Shown here: positions 1 to 9,275 of the stretch, in pieces | How the letters are laid out: each line of letters begins with the position of its first letter | Position numbering within the stretch: position 1 is the stretch's first letter | Source of the DNA: Pseudomonas neuropathica | Lineage (GTDB): Bacteria; Pseudomonadota; Gammaproteobacteria; Pseudomonadales; Pseudomonadaceae | Length of the DNA stretch: 64,000 nucleotides | Direction of reading: 5' to 3' | Assembly: GCF_015461835.1 (NCBI RefSeq) | Contig: NZ_JACOPX010000001.1 | Coordinates: forward strand, 124,001 to 188,000 | Program-made: the position numbers and the translations under genes | The notes under the pieces: model-generated | The model's database searches: none | The model's input: only the letters and a program-made list of their open reading frames with translations | Told to the model about the DNA's origin: nothing

Positions 1-917
1 AGGGGTTTGTTGCACAGGTAGATGCCGCCCAGGATCAGCGCACCACCGAGGCACATGGCCGGCGTCAGTTGTTCGCCCAACAGCAACGCGCCAAGGATGA
101 CTGCCGTCAGCGGGTTGAGCGCGATAAACACGCCGCTGCGCGTCGCGCCGATTTTACGCAGGCCATTGTAGTAGCCGATGTAGGCCAGGGCCGAGCCGAA
201 GACGCCGAGGTAGATCAGACTCAGCCATTGCGGCAGGCCGAGGTTATTCAGCGCCTGCCAGCTCACCTCGCCGCGTACAACCGCGACAATCCACAACATG
301 ACCGTGCCGATCAGGATCGAGAACGTCACGGTCTGCACCGGCCCCAGCGTCTGATTCAATTCACGGGAAAACAACGAATAAACACCCCAGCCCAGCACAC
401 AGCCGAGAATCAACAAATCACCGATCCATGCATCAGGCGTTGCAGCCAGCAACTGCGGATTGCGACTGACGATCACCAGACCGGCGCCGACAATGCAGGT
501 GGCGATGCCGGCGACTTTCATCCGGCCCAGGCGTTCTTTGAACAACCACCACGAGGCGAGACCGATCACCGCCGGGTTCAACGCGACAATCAACGAGGCG
601 CGCGATGCATTGATGTATTGCAGGCCGTAAAAGAAGCACAGGTTGTAGAAGAAAATCCCGAAGAATCCCAACAGCATCAGTTGCAACCACTGCCGTGGGG
701 CCGGCCGCGCCAAGGGGATCCGCGCCAGCCACAAGAAACCGAGCAACGCCGCACTGGCCAGGCAGAAACGCAGGCTGGCCGCGAACATCGGACTCAGGCT
801 GCCGGCCAGAAAGCGTCCGGCGACGAAGGTCCCGCCCCAGATCATGGTGACCACCGCCAGAGTCAGGTAAACGGGTATGTCGGATGATGTTGTGTGCAGT
901 TGTTCGACGTTGCGCAT
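1..917 (-). CDS. EamA/DMT-family inner-membrane transporter (3' part outside window)
   Basis: Reading back from ATG at 917 (MRNVEQLHTT) gives about 305 residues that run off the left edge without a stop. The protein is very hydrophobic, with roughly ten membrane segments in two homologous halves, as in EamA-domain drug/metabolite exporters. The second half carries the usual family pattern around LGVFGSALAYIGYYNGLRKI and ALNPLTAVILGALLLGE. It is transcribed divergently from the LysR gene at 996 with only 78 bp between them, so that regulator probably controls it. The substrate cannot be told from sequence; family members export amino acids or metabolites. Confidence 0.85.
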   Translation of the reverse strand, partial: MRNVEQLHTTSSDIPVYLTLAVVTMIWGGTFVAGRFLAGSLSPMFAASLRFCLASAALLGFLWLARIPLARPAPRQWLQLMLLGFFGIFFYNLCFFYGLQYINASRASLIVALNPAVIGLASWWLFKERLGRMKVAGIATCIVGAGLVIVSRNPQLLAATPDAWIGDLLILGCVLGWGVYSLFSRELNQTLGPVQTVTFSILIGTVMLWIVAVVRGEVSWQALNNLGLPQWLSLIYLGVFGSALAYIGYYNGLRKIGATRSGVFIALNPLTAVILGALLLGEQLTPAMCLGGALILGGIYLCNKP

Positions 918-995
918 GACGCTCCAGACCCGGGAATGTGAGGAATGCCGTATCATTCACCTCATTCCCCGTCATCGTAAAATGAGCAAATACTC

Positions 996-1865
996 ATGAC
1001 CCTCACCCAACTGGAAATCTTCTCGCTGGTCGCCGAACTGCGCGGTTTCACCCTCGCGGCACATCGGCTGGGGATTTCACAGTCGGCGGTGTCCCACGCG
1101 ATGAAGGCGCTGGAGCAGGAACTGGGGGTCGAGCTGCTGCGTCGGCATCAATCGTCAGTGGAGCTCAGCGACATCGGCGAGCAACTGTTGCTGCGCGCCC
1201 GCGCCATGCTCGGTCTGGCCAACACCTTGCGTCAGGAAGCCGCCGATGCGCGCGGTATGAAAAGCGGCACCTTGCGCATCGGCTCGTTCGGGCCAACTTC
1301 GTCGATCAAACTGTTGCCCAATATTTTGCGGCGTTATCGAGAGGCGCATCCGGGCATCGAGGTGCATATCGATGAAGGCCCGGACCGTCAAGTGACTCAA
1401 TGGCTGGAAGAGCGCCGGATCGACATCGGTTTCGTGGTGCTGCCCGAAGAGCGCTTCGACACGTTCGCTTTGATCGAAGATCAGATGGTTGCCCTGCTCC
1501 CAGTGGATCATCCCCTGGCAGCCCGCTCCGGATTGAGCCTCAAGGAATTGTGCGACGCCCCATTCGTGCTGACCGAGGCCGGTTCTTCGGAACTGGTCTC
1601 GCGGTTGTTCATGGCCGCGCGTTTGCAACCGAACATTCGCTATCGCTGCTCGCAACTGCTCAGCACCCTCGACACAGTCAGCCGTGGCGATGCCATCACG
1701 ATTGTCGCCGAAGGGTCATTGTCGGACGATGCCTCACCTCGCTACGTGAAGAAGCCATTGCTGCCCGTTGTACAGCGTCAGATCGGGCTTGCCGTCCTCG
1801 ATCAGCGCCAGTCGTCCCCTGCCACCCTGGCCTTTATCGAGTTGGCGACGCGGATGAAGTACTGA
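996..1865 (+). CDS. LysR-family transcriptional regulator
   Basis: This 289-aa protein has the standard LysR layout. A winged helix-turn-helix occupies about residues 1-60 (LAAHRLGISQSAVSHAMKAL) and is followed by a periplasmic-binding-protein-like effector domain (about 90-289). The length is normal for the family. It starts 78 bp from the divergent DMT exporter at 917. In LysR systems this arrangement usually means the regulator controls the neighbour, and often itself, from the shared intergenic region. The inducer is unknown. Confidence 0.9.
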   Translation: MTLTQLEIFSLVAELRGFTLAAHRLGISQSAVSHAMKALEQELGVELLRRHQSSVELSDIGEQLLLRARAMLGLANTLRQEAADARGMKSGTLRIGSFGPTSSIKLLPNILRRYREAHPGIEVHIDEGPDRQVTQWLEERRIDIGFVVLPEERFDTFALIEDQMVALLPVDHPLAARSGLSLKELCDAPFVLTEAGSSELVSRLFMAARLQPNIRYRCSQLLSTLDTVSRGDAITIVAEGSLSDDASPRYVKKPLLPVVQRQIGLAVLDQRQSSPATLAFIELATRMKY

Positions 1866-1982
1866 TAAGCGGCGCAAGCGCCTTCCGCCTTCTATTCTCC
1901 CCTCTGGCTGATGTGTTTTTCAGCGGCGCGCCGTTCCCGGCCTGCATTCGAAAGTCCCACTCCACCGCGACAGGATGCGCCC

Positions 1983-3518
1983 ATGCCGTTGACCGTCAGA
2001 CCCCGCCGCAAGCGCAGCACCCGCATGGTTTTCACACTGCTCAGCGGTTTGCTTCCAGTGCTGCTGGGCAGCGCGATTCTTTATATCCAGGCCGAACGCA
2101 CGCTGGAGCAAGGTTCACGTCAGACTGCCGAAGAGGCGTTGCGCCAATTCGAGTTGATGCTCGACAACACCGCCCAGGCCGCCCATGAATTGCTGCCACT
2201 GGCCGGCCAGACGTGTGAGAACGTCAAACTCGCCTTGCGCGAGCAAGTGACCCGCCGCCCGTTCGTGCGCTCGACCAATCTGGTGTGGGACGACAACCTC
2301 TATTGCAGCTCGTTGTTTGGCGACTATAAAGAAGCCGTCAACGCCGGCGACTACAACCAGGGCAAGTTGTGGTTGATGAATGGCAACCCGGTGACACCCA
2401 ACACCGCTCTGTTGGTCTATCGGCTCAGCGAGGGTCGCGGCGGCGCACTGACGACACTCGACGGCTACCATCTAAGCAACATGTTGCGTCTGATCGGCCG
2501 GCACATGTTGCTGGTGCTGCAAGTGGGCGACAACTGGCTGTCGGCCGACGGCAAAGTACACACTGGCGCCCTCCCCGCGTTGCCAATAGCACAACACACA
2601 CTGGATTCTTCGCGTTATGCGTTCAGCGTTTCTGCGGGGTTTCCCGAGGGCGAAATCTGGCGCTACATGGCCGATGAGTATCCGCCGCTGTTCAGTCTGT
2701 TGATCTTTTTTGGCGTGGTGTCGGGGGCCATCGGTCATGTCTTGCAGAGGCGCTCTACGTCTCCGAGCCATGAGATGCTTCGGGCGCTCGAGGCCGGCGA
2801 GTTCATTCCTTACTTTCAGCCCGTGGTGCATGGCGACAGCAAGGCATGGTCGGGGGCCGAAGTATTGATGCGCTGGACTCACCCCAAAGAGGGTTTGGTG
2901 CGTCCGGATCTGTTTATTCCGTTTGCCGAACATTCGGGTCTGATCGTGCCGATGACTCGCGCACTTATGCAACAAACCGCGGCGCTGCTGGGGCCGTTGT
3001 CAGCAACGTTCACCCCGCCGTTTCATATCGGCATCAATATCACCGCCAGCCACTGCAAGGATCTGGAACTGGTAGCGGACTGCCGCACGTTCCTCGCCGC
3101 GTTCGCCGCCGACAGCATCAACCTGGTGCTGGAGTTGACCGAGCGCGAATTGATCGAGCCGACCGACATCACTCGCCAGCTGTTCGAGCAACTGCACGCG
3201 CTGGGCGTGAAGATCGCGATTGACGACTTCGGCACCGGCCACTCAAGCCTGGGCTACTTGCGCAAATTCAATGTGGATTTCCTCAAGATCGATCAGAGTT
3301 TCGTCGCCATGATCGGTGTCGATGCGTTGTCCCGACACATTCTCGATACCATTATCGACCTGTCGGCCAAGCTTGATCTGGGTATTGTTGCCGAAGGTGT
3401 CGAAACTCAGGCGCAAGCCGATTATCTGACCGCACATCACGTCAACTTCCTGCAAGGGTATCTGTTCGGCAAACCGATGCCGGCTGCGGAATTCATCAGC
3501 GCGTTAACTCACCATTAA
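1983..3518 (+). CDS. CSS-motif sensor with EAL c-di-GMP phosphodiesterase domain
   Basis: Starting at ATG 1983 this gives 511 aa; the reading frame opens further upstream but that stretch is not protein-like. An N-terminal membrane segment (about 15-37) leads into a periplasmic CSS-motif domain containing YCSSLFGD. A second membrane segment (about 230-250) precedes a cytoplasmic EAL domain. EAL catalytic elements are present: EVLMRW in place of EALxRW, LELTERELIE, IDDFGTGHSSLGYL, LKIDQSF and VAEGVET, so the enzyme is probably active against cyclic di-GMP. In related CSS-EAL proteins the redox state of the periplasmic cysteines controls activity. It likely links an envelope signal to the motility/biofilm switch. 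Confidence 0.9.
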   Translation: MPLTVRPRRKRSTRMVFTLLSGLLPVLLGSAILYIQAERTLEQGSRQTAEEALRQFELMLDNTAQAAHELLPLAGQTCENVKLALREQVTRRPFVRSTNLVWDDNLYCSSLFGDYKEAVNAGDYNQGKLWLMNGNPVTPNTALLVYRLSEGRGGALTTLDGYHLSNMLRLIGRHMLLVLQVGDNWLSADGKVHTGALPALPIAQHTLDSSRYAFSVSAGFPEGEIWRYMADEYPPLFSLLIFFGVVSGAIGHVLQRRSTSPSHEMLRALEAGEFIPYFQPVVHGDSKAWSGAEVLMRWTHPKEGLVRPDLFIPFAEHSGLIVPMTRALMQQTAALLGPLSATFTPPFHIGINITASHCKDLELVADCRTFLAAFAADSINLVLELTERELIEPTDITRQLFEQLHALGVKIAIDDFGTGHSSLGYLRKFNVDFLKIDQSFVAMIGVDALSRHILDTIIDLSAKLDLGIVAEGVETQAQADYLTAHHVNFLQGYLFGKPMPAAEFISALTHH

Positions 3519-3753
3519 CTAAGCCGGATTAAGACGAGCGTACCGACCAAGCGCACCAAATTGATACAAAAGACCGCTGTTGTTACATGAGGACAACATC
3601 AGGATTTACTCTTGGCGCATTAACTACTACAATTTTTTCAACCTGAGCAAGATTGGCAGGGGAGCCATTTATCACCGAGTCGCTTCAAGGCTCTTGGCTT
3701 ATTAGCTTTGTTTGCGGTTGGTATCAGCCAAACACACTATTGGAGTAAAGATA

Positions 3754-4119
3754 TTGTCCAGACTCGCTGAATTTCGTGCAGCTGAAAAGGCCCTTCAGGA
3801 ACAGCTCAAACAGCTGGAATCGCTGAAGAACGATGCCGGGCTCAAGAAAGAAATCGAATTCGAAGAAAAGCTCCAGGGGCTGATGAAAACCTACGGCAAA
3901 GGCCTGAAGGACATCGTCGCCATCCTCGATCCGAACCCGGCAAAATCCGCTTTGCAGACCTCTGCAGCCCCTAAAACCCGCCGCGCTCGCGTGGTCAAGG
4001 TTTATCAGAATCCGCATACCGGTGAACTGATCGAAACCAAGGGCGGCAATCACCGTGGCCTGAAAGCCTGGAAGGAACAATACGGTGCAGCCACCGTTGA
4101 TTCCTGGTTGCGCGGTTAA
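3754..4119 (+). CDS. mvaV: H-NS-like xenogeneic silencer MvaU/MvaV (TTG start)
   Basis: The 121-aa product matches the MvaT/MvaU family. Residues 1-60 form a coiled-coil oligomerisation region (LAEFRAAEKALQEQ onward). The C-terminal DNA-binding domain carries KVYQNPHTGELIETKGGNH and LKAWKEQYG, which contacts the minor groove of AT-rich DNA. The start is TTG at 3754: GGAG lies at 3742-3745 with about 8 nt spacing, and the family N-terminus (M-S-x-L-A-E-F) begins exactly there. An in-frame upstream ATG lacks both features. These proteins silence horizontally acquired AT-rich genes in Pseudomonas. A strong terminator follows. Confidence 0.93.
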   Translation: MSRLAEFRAAEKALQEQLKQLESLKNDAGLKKEIEFEEKLQGLMKTYGKGLKDIVAILDPNPAKSALQTSAAPKTRRARVVKVYQNPHTGELIETKGGNHRGLKAWKEQYGAATVDSWLRG

Positions 4120-4129
4120 TCCAACGCCA

Positions 4130-4166
4130 ACAAAAAAGCCCTGCATAACGCAGGGCTTTTTTTGTT
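4130..4166 (+). terminator. Rho-independent terminator of mvaV
   Basis: A perfect 7-bp GC-rich stem (GCCCTGC at 4138, GCAGGGC at 4150) with loop ATAAC is flanked by A6 and T7 runs. It lies 20 bp after the mvaV stop. Confidence 0.92.
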
Positions 4167-4339
4167 GACAATATCTAACAAATGAAATGAATTTCATCGA
4201 ACAAGTTGCGGGTTTTCTGTAACGTTGCTGAGTCAGAAAGCTAAACATTTTGCGGCGCGATGTTGCGATCAAGGTCGCCATTAAACTTTGTGCTTAATCC
4301 GTTCGGGTATCTAACCTTCTCCGTGAAGAGTACAGCGCC

Positions 4340-4870
4340 TTAAAGTTTCAAGCTGTTTCTCAGCGCCACTATCTCGTCTGCGCTGGCCTTATAAATCTCA
4401 GCTTGCCCGGCGTAGGAAAGAACATAAGCCTTGTCCGCCTCGACTGCCGCCACGAGGGTTTGCGACAACACATGCCGACCGTTTTCGGTGATGGTGCAAG
4501 TGGTTTCCAGCGCCGGCAAAGTACCCAGCGTCGCCGGATGCACTTTGTTGCAGACACTTTGGTAACCGCCCTGGAAGAAGTCCTTCTGTATCGACTTGCG
4601 CATCTCCAGCAGCACGCCCTGCAAATTGACCTGATGCCCTGCTTCGACATGAGTCATGGTCAATTCCATGACCATCACCTGATTGCCATCGGCGTCATTC
4701 TTGACCGCGCGCTGACGGGAAACCTTTGCAGCTGCCTCGGGCAGCGCCTCGACTTGCCAACCGGCTGGCCAGGTAATGCCTGGTTCGTCCGCTGACGCGC
4801 AGACCGCCACAAGCGACAACACAAAAAAAACAAACACGGATTTGAACAGTCGGATCATTGCCGGACGCAC
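4340..4870 (-). CDS. Small secreted protein of unknown function
   Basis: The product is 172-176 aa. It has a signal peptide (MIRLFKSVFVFFVLSLVAVCASA, cleavage near SADEP) and a mature domain of about 150 residues resembling the DUF4946-type secreted proteins common in Pseudomonas. Two mature cysteines (in SVCNKVHP and LETTCTITE) could form a disulfide. The longest frame begins with GTG at 4870; ATG at 4858, four codons in, starts directly at the signal peptide and is an equal or better choice. It is a single gene, convergent with mvaV and divergent from gloA. Confidence 0.75.
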   Translation of the reverse strand: MRPAMIRLFKSVFVFFVLSLVAVCASADEPGITWPAGWQVEALPEAAAKVSRQRAVKNDADGNQVMVMELTMTHVEAGHQVNLQGVLLEMRKSIQKDFFQGGYQSVCNKVHPATLGTLPALETTCTITENGRHVLSQTLVAAVEADKAYVLSYAGQAEIYKASADEIVALRNSLKL

Positions 4871-4997
4871 TCGCAGATTGAGCCGTAAAGTCTGAGCCTC
4901 GCCCGCACGCAGGGCAAGCCTGCCCTTTCATTTGGCGAGGCCGACAGGCATGCGTATCATTGCGTCCATTCACTCGCCCATAGTTATTGGAGGGCTC

Positions 4998-5519
4998 ATG
5001 AGCCTGCACGAACTCAATACGTTCCCCGGCGTCACCGCCACCCCAGACAGCGCAACCCGCAACTTCGTTTTCAACCACACCATGTTGCGCGTCAAAGACA
5101 TCACTAAATCCCTAGACTTCTACACCCGCGTCCTGGGCTTCACGCTGGTGGAGAAACGCGATTTCCCGGAAGCCGAGTTCAGCCTGTACTTCCTCGCACT
5201 GGTCGACAAAGCACAGATCCCGGCCGACGCGGCTGCCCGCACTGAGTGGATGAAGTCGATCCCGGGCATTCTCGAACTGACCCATAACCACGGCACCGAA
5301 AACGATGCGGATTTTGCCTATCACAACGGCAATACCGACCCGCGTGGTTTTGGTCATATCTGCATTTCGGTGCCGGATATCGTCGCGGCCTGTGCGCGCT
5401 TTGAAGAACTGGGCTGCGACTTCCAGAAGCGCCTGACCGATGGCCGCATGAAGAGCCTGGCCTTCATCAAGGATCCGGATGGTTACTGGGTCGAGATCAT
5501 TCAGCCTGCGCCGCTGTAA
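4998..5519 (+). CDS. gloA: Lactoylglutathione lyase (glyoxalase I)
   Basis: The 173-aa protein converts the hemithioacetal of methylglyoxal and glutathione to S-lactoylglutathione in the cytoplasm. It has two vicinal-oxygen-chelate motifs: [24 protein letters not shown] at the N-terminus and [11 protein letters not shown] at the C-terminus. The usual metal ligands are visible (His in FNHTML, His in GFGHIC, Glu in YWVEII). The length is that of the longer, Zn-type enzyme found in Pseudomonas and eukaryotes. The start at 4998 is preceded by GGAGGG; an in-frame start 66 bp upstream lacks a ribosome site. Confidence 0.93.
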   Translation: MSLHELNTFPGVTATPDSATRNFVFNHTMLRVKDITKSLDFYTRVLGFTLVEKRDFPEAEFSLYFLALVDKAQIPADAAARTEWMKSIPGILELTHNHGTENDADFAYHNGNTDPRGFGHICISVPDIVAACARFEELGCDFQKRLTDGRMKSLAFIKDPDGYWVEIIQPAPL

Positions 5520-5530
5520 AAGCTGAAAAG

Positions 5531-5707
5531 CCCCTCACCCTAACCCTCTCCCATAGGGAGAGGGAACTGATTGGGGGAGATTGAAGAATTACACCGACTT
5601 GAACGATTGGCGTTGAATCCATAATCGATCAGCTCTTAAAGGCCGACGTATCACTTCAGACTCCTCGGTCGGCTCCCTCTCCCTCGGGAGAGGGCTGGGG
5701 TGAGGGG
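5531..5707. repeat. Inverted-repeat element, CCCTCACCC family (copy 1)
   Basis: A 177-bp intergenic element between gloA and ahpF. Its ends are inverted copies of CCCCTCACCCTAACCCTCTC (5531) and GAGAGGGCTGGGGTGAGGGG (ending 5707). Each end also contains a small internal hairpin, CCCTCTCCC-N-GGGAGAGGG. A second copy with the same architecture lies at 60930-61061. This is a REP/MITE-like palindromic element and encodes no protein. Confidence 0.8.
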
Positions 5708-5723
5708 CCGTTTTTACGCGCAA

Positions 5724-5756
5724 TAAAAAAAACCGTGATCGCTCACGGGTTTTTTC
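5724..5756. terminator. Bidirectional Rho-independent terminator after ahpF
   Basis: Stem CCGTGA/TCACGG (5733-5738 and 5743-5748) with loop TCGC is flanked by an A8 run on the left and T6 on the right. It lies 17 bp beyond the ahpF stop codon on the minus strand. Confidence 0.85.
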
Positions 5757-5772
5757 ATTTCTGGCTGGACGC

Positions 5773-7335
5773 TTACGCCGGAGCCGAAGTGCGGATCAGG
5801 TGATCGAAAGCACTCAGCGAAGCCTTGGCGCCCTCGCCCACCGCGATCACGATCTGTTTGTACGGCACGGTGGTCACGTCGCCGGCAGCGAAGATGCCCG
5901 GGATCGACGTTTCACCCCGGTTGTCGACGATGATCTCGCCACGCGGTGACAACTCGATGGTGCCCTTCAGCCAGTCAGTGTTCGGCAACAGACCGATCTG
6001 CACGAAGATCCCTTCCAGCTCGACAGTACGCAGCTCGTCGGTGTTGCGATCCTTGTAACGCAGGCCGTTGACCTTCTCGCCATTGCCGGTGACTTCAGTG
6101 GTTTGCGCACTGGTGATCACCGTGACGTTCGGCAGGCTGTGCAGTTTGCGCTGCAATACGGCGTCGGCGCGCAGTTGTACGTCGAACTCCAGCAGCGTCA
6201 CGTGCGAGACAATGCCGGCCAGGTCGATGGCCGCTTCAACGCCGGAGTTACCGCCGCCGATTACTGCCACGCGCTTGCCTTTGAACAGCGGACCGTCACA
6301 GTGCGGGCAGTACGCCACGCCTTTGTTGCGGTATTCCTGCTCGCCCGGCACGTTCATTTCACGCCAGCGCGCACCGGTCGCGAGAATTACGCTCTTGGCT
6401 TTGAGGGTCGCGCCGCTGGCGAAGCGGACTTCATGCAGCTCGCCGTTCTTGCCCGGAATCAGCTTGTCGGCGCGTTGCAGGTTCATGATGTCGACGTCGT
6501 ACTGTTTGACGTGTTCTTCCAGCGCCGAGGCCAATTTCGGCCCTTCGGTTTCCTGTACGGAAATGAAGTTCTCGATGGCCATGGTGTCGAGCACCTGGCC
6601 GCCGAAACGCTCAGCGGCGACGCCAGTGCGGATACCTTTACGTGCAGCGTAAATCGCTGCCGACGCACCGGCCGGGCCACCACCGACGACCAACACATCA
6701 AAGGCCTCTTTGGCGCTGATTTTCTCAGCCTGACGCTCGATGGCACCGGTGTCGAGTTTGGCCAGAATCTCTTCCAGGCCCATGCGGCCCTGACCGAAGT
6801 TCTCACCGTTGAGATAGATGCTCGGCACGGCCATGATCTTGCGATCGTTGACTTCGTCCTGGAACAACGCGCCGTCGATGGCGACGTGGCGGATGTTCGG
6901 GTTGAGCACGGCCATCAGGTTCAGCGCCTGGACCACGTCCGGGCAGTTCTGGCAGGACAGCGAGAAGTAGGTCTCGAAGCTGAACTGGCCTTTGAGCGAG
7001 CGGATCTGCTCGATCACTTCAACACTGGCTTTCGATGGGTGGCCGCCGACTTGCAGCAGGGCCAGCACCAGCGAGGTGAACTCGTGGCCCATCGGGATGC
7101 CGGCGAAACGCAGACTGATGTCGGCGCCCGGGCGGTTGATCGAGAACGATGGCTTGCGTGCATCGTCACCGCTGTCGATCAGGGTAATTTGGCTCGAAAG
7201 ACTGGCAACGTCTTTCAGCAGTTCCAGCATTTCACGGGATTTCGCACCGTCGTCGAGGGAGGCAACGATCTCGATCGGCTGGGTGACCCGTTCCAGGTAC
7301 GATTTCAACTGGGCTTTAAGATTGGCGTCCAACAT
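5773..7335 (-). CDS. ahpF: Alkyl hydroperoxide reductase subunit F
   Basis: This 520-aa flavoprotein disulfide reductase passes electrons from NAD(P)H to AhpC. The N-terminal tandem thioredoxin-fold domain carries the redox pair C128-x-x-C131 (SCQNC). The thioredoxin-reductase-like part has FAD motif [10 protein letters not shown], the second redox pair YCPHC, NAD motif [10 protein letters not shown], and the C-terminal FAD motif [11 protein letters not shown]. The length equals that of well-characterised AhpF. It lies downstream of ahpC with a terminator between them (7361-7397), so expression by read-through or from its own promoter is likely. An OxyR-type peroxide response is expected from family knowledge. 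Confidence 0.97.
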   Translation of the reverse strand: MLDANLKAQLKSYLERVTQPIEIVASLDDGAKSREMLELLKDVASLSSQITLIDSGDDARKPSFSINRPGADISLRFAGIPMGHEFTSLVLALLQVGGHPSKASVEVIEQIRSLKGQFSFETYFSLSCQNCPDVVQALNLMAVLNPNIRHVAIDGALFQDEVNDRKIMAVPSIYLNGENFGQGRMGLEEILAKLDTGAIERQAEKISAKEAFDVLVVGGGPAGASAAIYAARKGIRTGVAAERFGGQVLDTMAIENFISVQETEGPKLASALEEHVKQYDVDIMNLQRADKLIPGKNGELHEVRFASGATLKAKSVILATGARWREMNVPGEQEYRNKGVAYCPHCDGPLFKGKRVAVIGGGNSGVEAAIDLAGIVSHVTLLEFDVQLRADAVLQRKLHSLPNVTVITSAQTTEVTGNGEKVNGLRYKDRNTDELRTVELEGIFVQIGLLPNTDWLKGTIELSPRGEIIVDNRGETSIPGIFAAGDVTTVPYKQIVIAVGEGAKASLSAFDHLIRTSAPA

Positions 7336-7360
7336 ACGGGCGATTTCCTTTATTTGAGGC

Positions 7361-7397
7361 GAAAAAAAGCCCGAGCGAAACTCGCCCGGGCATTTTT
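7361..7397. terminator. Terminator between ahpC and ahpF
   Basis: An imperfect 10-bp stem (GCCCGAGCGA against TCGCCCGGGC, one mismatch) is bounded by A7 on the plus strand, which is the U-run for minus-strand transcripts, and by ATTTTTA on the right. It would separate ahpC transcripts from ahpF. Confidence 0.8.
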
Positions 7398-7459
7398 ATT
7401 GGGCGGTGCAGCGTACTTAAGAAGGTGCGGCGTACCGCCCTGCGTTACGTGTCACAGAC

Positions 7460-8023
7460 TTAGATCTTGCCGACCAGGTCCAGGGACGGTGCCAGAGTGG
7501 CCTCGCCTTCTTTCCACTTGGCTGGGCAAACTTCGCCTGGGTGAGCAGCAACGTACTGGGCAGCCTTGATCTTGCGCAGCAGCTCGGAAGCGTCACGGCC
7601 AACGCCGCCATCGTTCAGTTCAACGATTTTGATCTGGCCTTCAGGGTTGATCACGAAGGTGCCACGGTCAGCCAGGCCAGCTTCTTCGATCAGCACGTCG
7701 AAGTTGCGGGAGATGGCGTGGGTCGGGTCGCCGATCATGGTGTATTCGATTTTGCCGATGGCTGGCGAAGTGTTGTGCCAGGCAGCGTGGGCAAAGTGGG
7801 TGTCGGTGGAAACGCTGTAGATCTCAACGCCCAGTTTCTGGAAGGCAGCGTAGTTGTCAGCCAGGTCTTCCAGTTCGGTTGGGCAAACGAAGGTGAAGTC
7901 GGCTGGGTAGAAGAATACGACCGACCACTTGCCTTTCAGGTCAGCGTCCGAGACTTGAACGAAGTCGCCGTTTTTGAACGCGGTAGCTTTGAACGGTTTT
8001 ACTTGGCTGTTGATGATAGGCAT
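7460..8023 (-). CDS. ahpC: Alkyl hydroperoxide reductase subunit C (2-Cys peroxiredoxin)
   Basis: The 187-aa peroxiredoxin starts at ATG 8023, preceded by GGAGAG. The peroxidatic cysteine is C47 in [14 protein letters not shown] and the resolving cysteine is C166 in GEVCPAKW, at the same positions as in the enterobacterial enzyme. It reduces H2O2, organic peroxides and peroxynitrite in the cytoplasm, and is re-reduced by AhpF encoded just downstream. The longer in-frame extension to 8221 has no peroxiredoxin-like sequence. Confidence 0.97.
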   Translation of the reverse strand: MPIINSQVKPFKATAFKNGDFVQVSDADLKGKWSVVFFYPADFTFVCPTELEDLADNYAAFQKLGVEIYSVSTDTHFAHAAWHNTSPAIGKIEYTMIGDPTHAISRNFDVLIEEAGLADRGTFVINPEGQIKIVELNDGGVGRDASELLRKIKAAQYVAAHPGEVCPAKWKEGEATLAPSLDLVGKI

Positions 8024-8123
8024 TGATGACTCTCCGTCAGGGTTGTGAATTCGATGGGTGAATCCTACCCACTCACTCGACGGATGGCTCATTGGCAAAC
8101 CTGATGCTGCTGATTTGTTTTCG

Positions 8124-8146
8124 CTATTAGCCGACTGTATTAATAG
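8124..8146. promoter_or_regulatory. Inverted repeat upstream of ahpC, possible regulator site
   Basis: CTATTA (8124) and TAATAG (8141) form an inverted repeat around an 11-bp spacer, 101 bp upstream of the ahpC start. OxyR usually recognises ATAG-N7-CTAT half sites, and this spacing does not fit exactly. It may still be an operator or simply AT-rich promoter DNA. Confidence 0.3.
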
Positions 8147-8159
8147 AAGAAAACGATAT

Positions 8160-9098
8160 CTACGACGAAGCCGGGTTATCCGTAATCCGAGCCATCCCTT
8201 GGAATGGGCTGGCTTCAACATAGCGCATCGCCGACTTCATATCCTTCCAGCCGACGTAACTCATCAACGATTTCAGATCCCAGCCACTTTGATGCGCCCA
8301 CGTGGCAAAGCCTCGGCGCAGGGAGTGGCTGGTGTAGTTTTCGGCGGCAATGCCGGCACGCTGCAACGCCTGGCGCAGCAAAGGAATGATGCTGTTGGCG
8401 TGCAGGCCCTCCTCGTGCAGATTGCCCCAGCGGTCGATGCTGCGGAAAACCGGGCCGCGCACCAGCGCCGCCTCGGTGATCCAGTCGATGTAGGCCTGGA
8501 CCGGACAGAGCTTGAGCAGCGCCGGCGCTTGACAGGTCTGCCCGAGATTTTCCCGATCACCTTTGCTGCGTGGCAAATACAAGGTGATGCCTTTGCCGGC
8601 ATGCGCCTGCACATGTTCGATTTGCAGGCGGCACAGCTCATCGCTGCGGAAGCCACGCCAGAAGCCCAGCAGAATCAAGGCGCGATCACGATAGGCCTTG
8701 AGCAGTGACGGACGATCCTGCTGCTCTTTTGCGGTTTGCGCCTCATGCTCCAACCAGTCGATGACGCGCTGCAAATCCTGCAACTGCAACGGCTCGGCCT
8801 GTTTCTCCTGCGCCGGATGCAAAGCCCGAATCCCTTTGAAAACCTTGCGCACCACCGGCGCCTTGGTCGGGTCGGCAAACCCTTGGCTGTTGTGCCACTG
8901 CGCCAGCGCCGACAGACGCAGCTTCAGCGTGTTTATCGACAACTCTTCGGCGTGCGCTACCAGATACCGCGCGACGCTGTCGGCCGTCGCCGGCAAGAAC
9001 CCGCCCCACTTAACTTCGAAATGCTCGATGGCCGCACGATAGCTACGGCGCGTGTTGTCACGGGTGGCGGCTTGCAGATAGCGATCCAGATCGCTCAT
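8160..9098 (-). CDS. Tyrosine recombinase, TnpS-like
   Basis: From ATG 9098 the product is 312 aa: an N-terminal core-binding domain (about 1-100) and a C-terminal catalytic domain. The catalytic set is complete: Arg in [11 protein letters not shown], Lys in [15 protein letters not shown] (H-x-x-R box), Trp in YVGWKD at the usual His/Trp position, and nucleophile Tyr in AMRYVEA. It should be an active DNA breaking-joining enzyme. The open frame extends to 10073, but that part is antisense to the coiled-coil gene. The divergent neighbour is a KfrA-type DNA-binding protein, matching the tnpS/tnpT pair that resolves Tn4651-type cointegrates. No transposase or terminal repeats are present here. 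Confidence 0.82.
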   Translation of the reverse strand: MSDLDRYLQAATRDNTRRSYRAAIEHFEVKWGGFLPATADSVARYLVAHAEELSINTLKLRLSALAQWHNSQGFADPTKAPVVRKVFKGIRALHPAQEKQAEPLQLQDLQRVIDWLEHEAQTAKEQQDRPSLLKAYRDRALILLGFWRGFRSDELCRLQIEHVQAHAGKGITLYLPRSKGDRENLGQTCQAPALLKLCPVQAYIDWITEAALVRGPVFRSIDRWGNLHEEGLHANSIIPLLRQALQRAGIAAENYTSHSLRRGFATWAHQSGWDLKSLMSYVGWKDMKSAMRYVEASPFQGMARITDNPASS

Positions 9099-9219
9099 GG
9101 GCTGTTTTCTCGCTGGCGTACTGATGCAGGAATGCAAAGGCGTATTTTGCCGCCTGACACTGGGTAATACCAGTATATCCCGCGTCTTCAATATCAAAGG
9201 TTTATCTTTATTTTTGAGA

Positions 9220-9258
9220 TGGTACACTGCGTACTTTAGTGGCATGTACCACAGTACG
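9220..9258. promoter_or_regulatory. Interleaved inverted repeats between the recombinase and KfrA-like genes
   Basis: TGGTACA (9220-9226) pairs with TGTACCA (9245-9251), and CGTACT (9230-9235) pairs with AGTACG (9253-9258). The order is a-b-a'-b'. All four arms contain GTAC. The site sits directly upstream of the ATG at 9276 in the 177-bp divergent intergenic region, where tnpS/tnpT systems carry their recombination site. It could equally be an autoregulatory operator. Confidence 0.5.
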
Positions 9259-9275
9259 TAAACGTAGGAGCTCAC

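Noticed and set aside
69..887. 272-codon plus-strand frame over the DMT exporter gene
   Set aside because: Its product is a Gln/Arg/His-rich sequence with no domain; the minus-strand frame reads as a clear membrane transporter with repeated EamA features.
6103..7569. 488-codon frame antisense to ahpF
   Set aside because: Antisense shadow of a high-GC gene; AhpF motifs on the other strand are complete.
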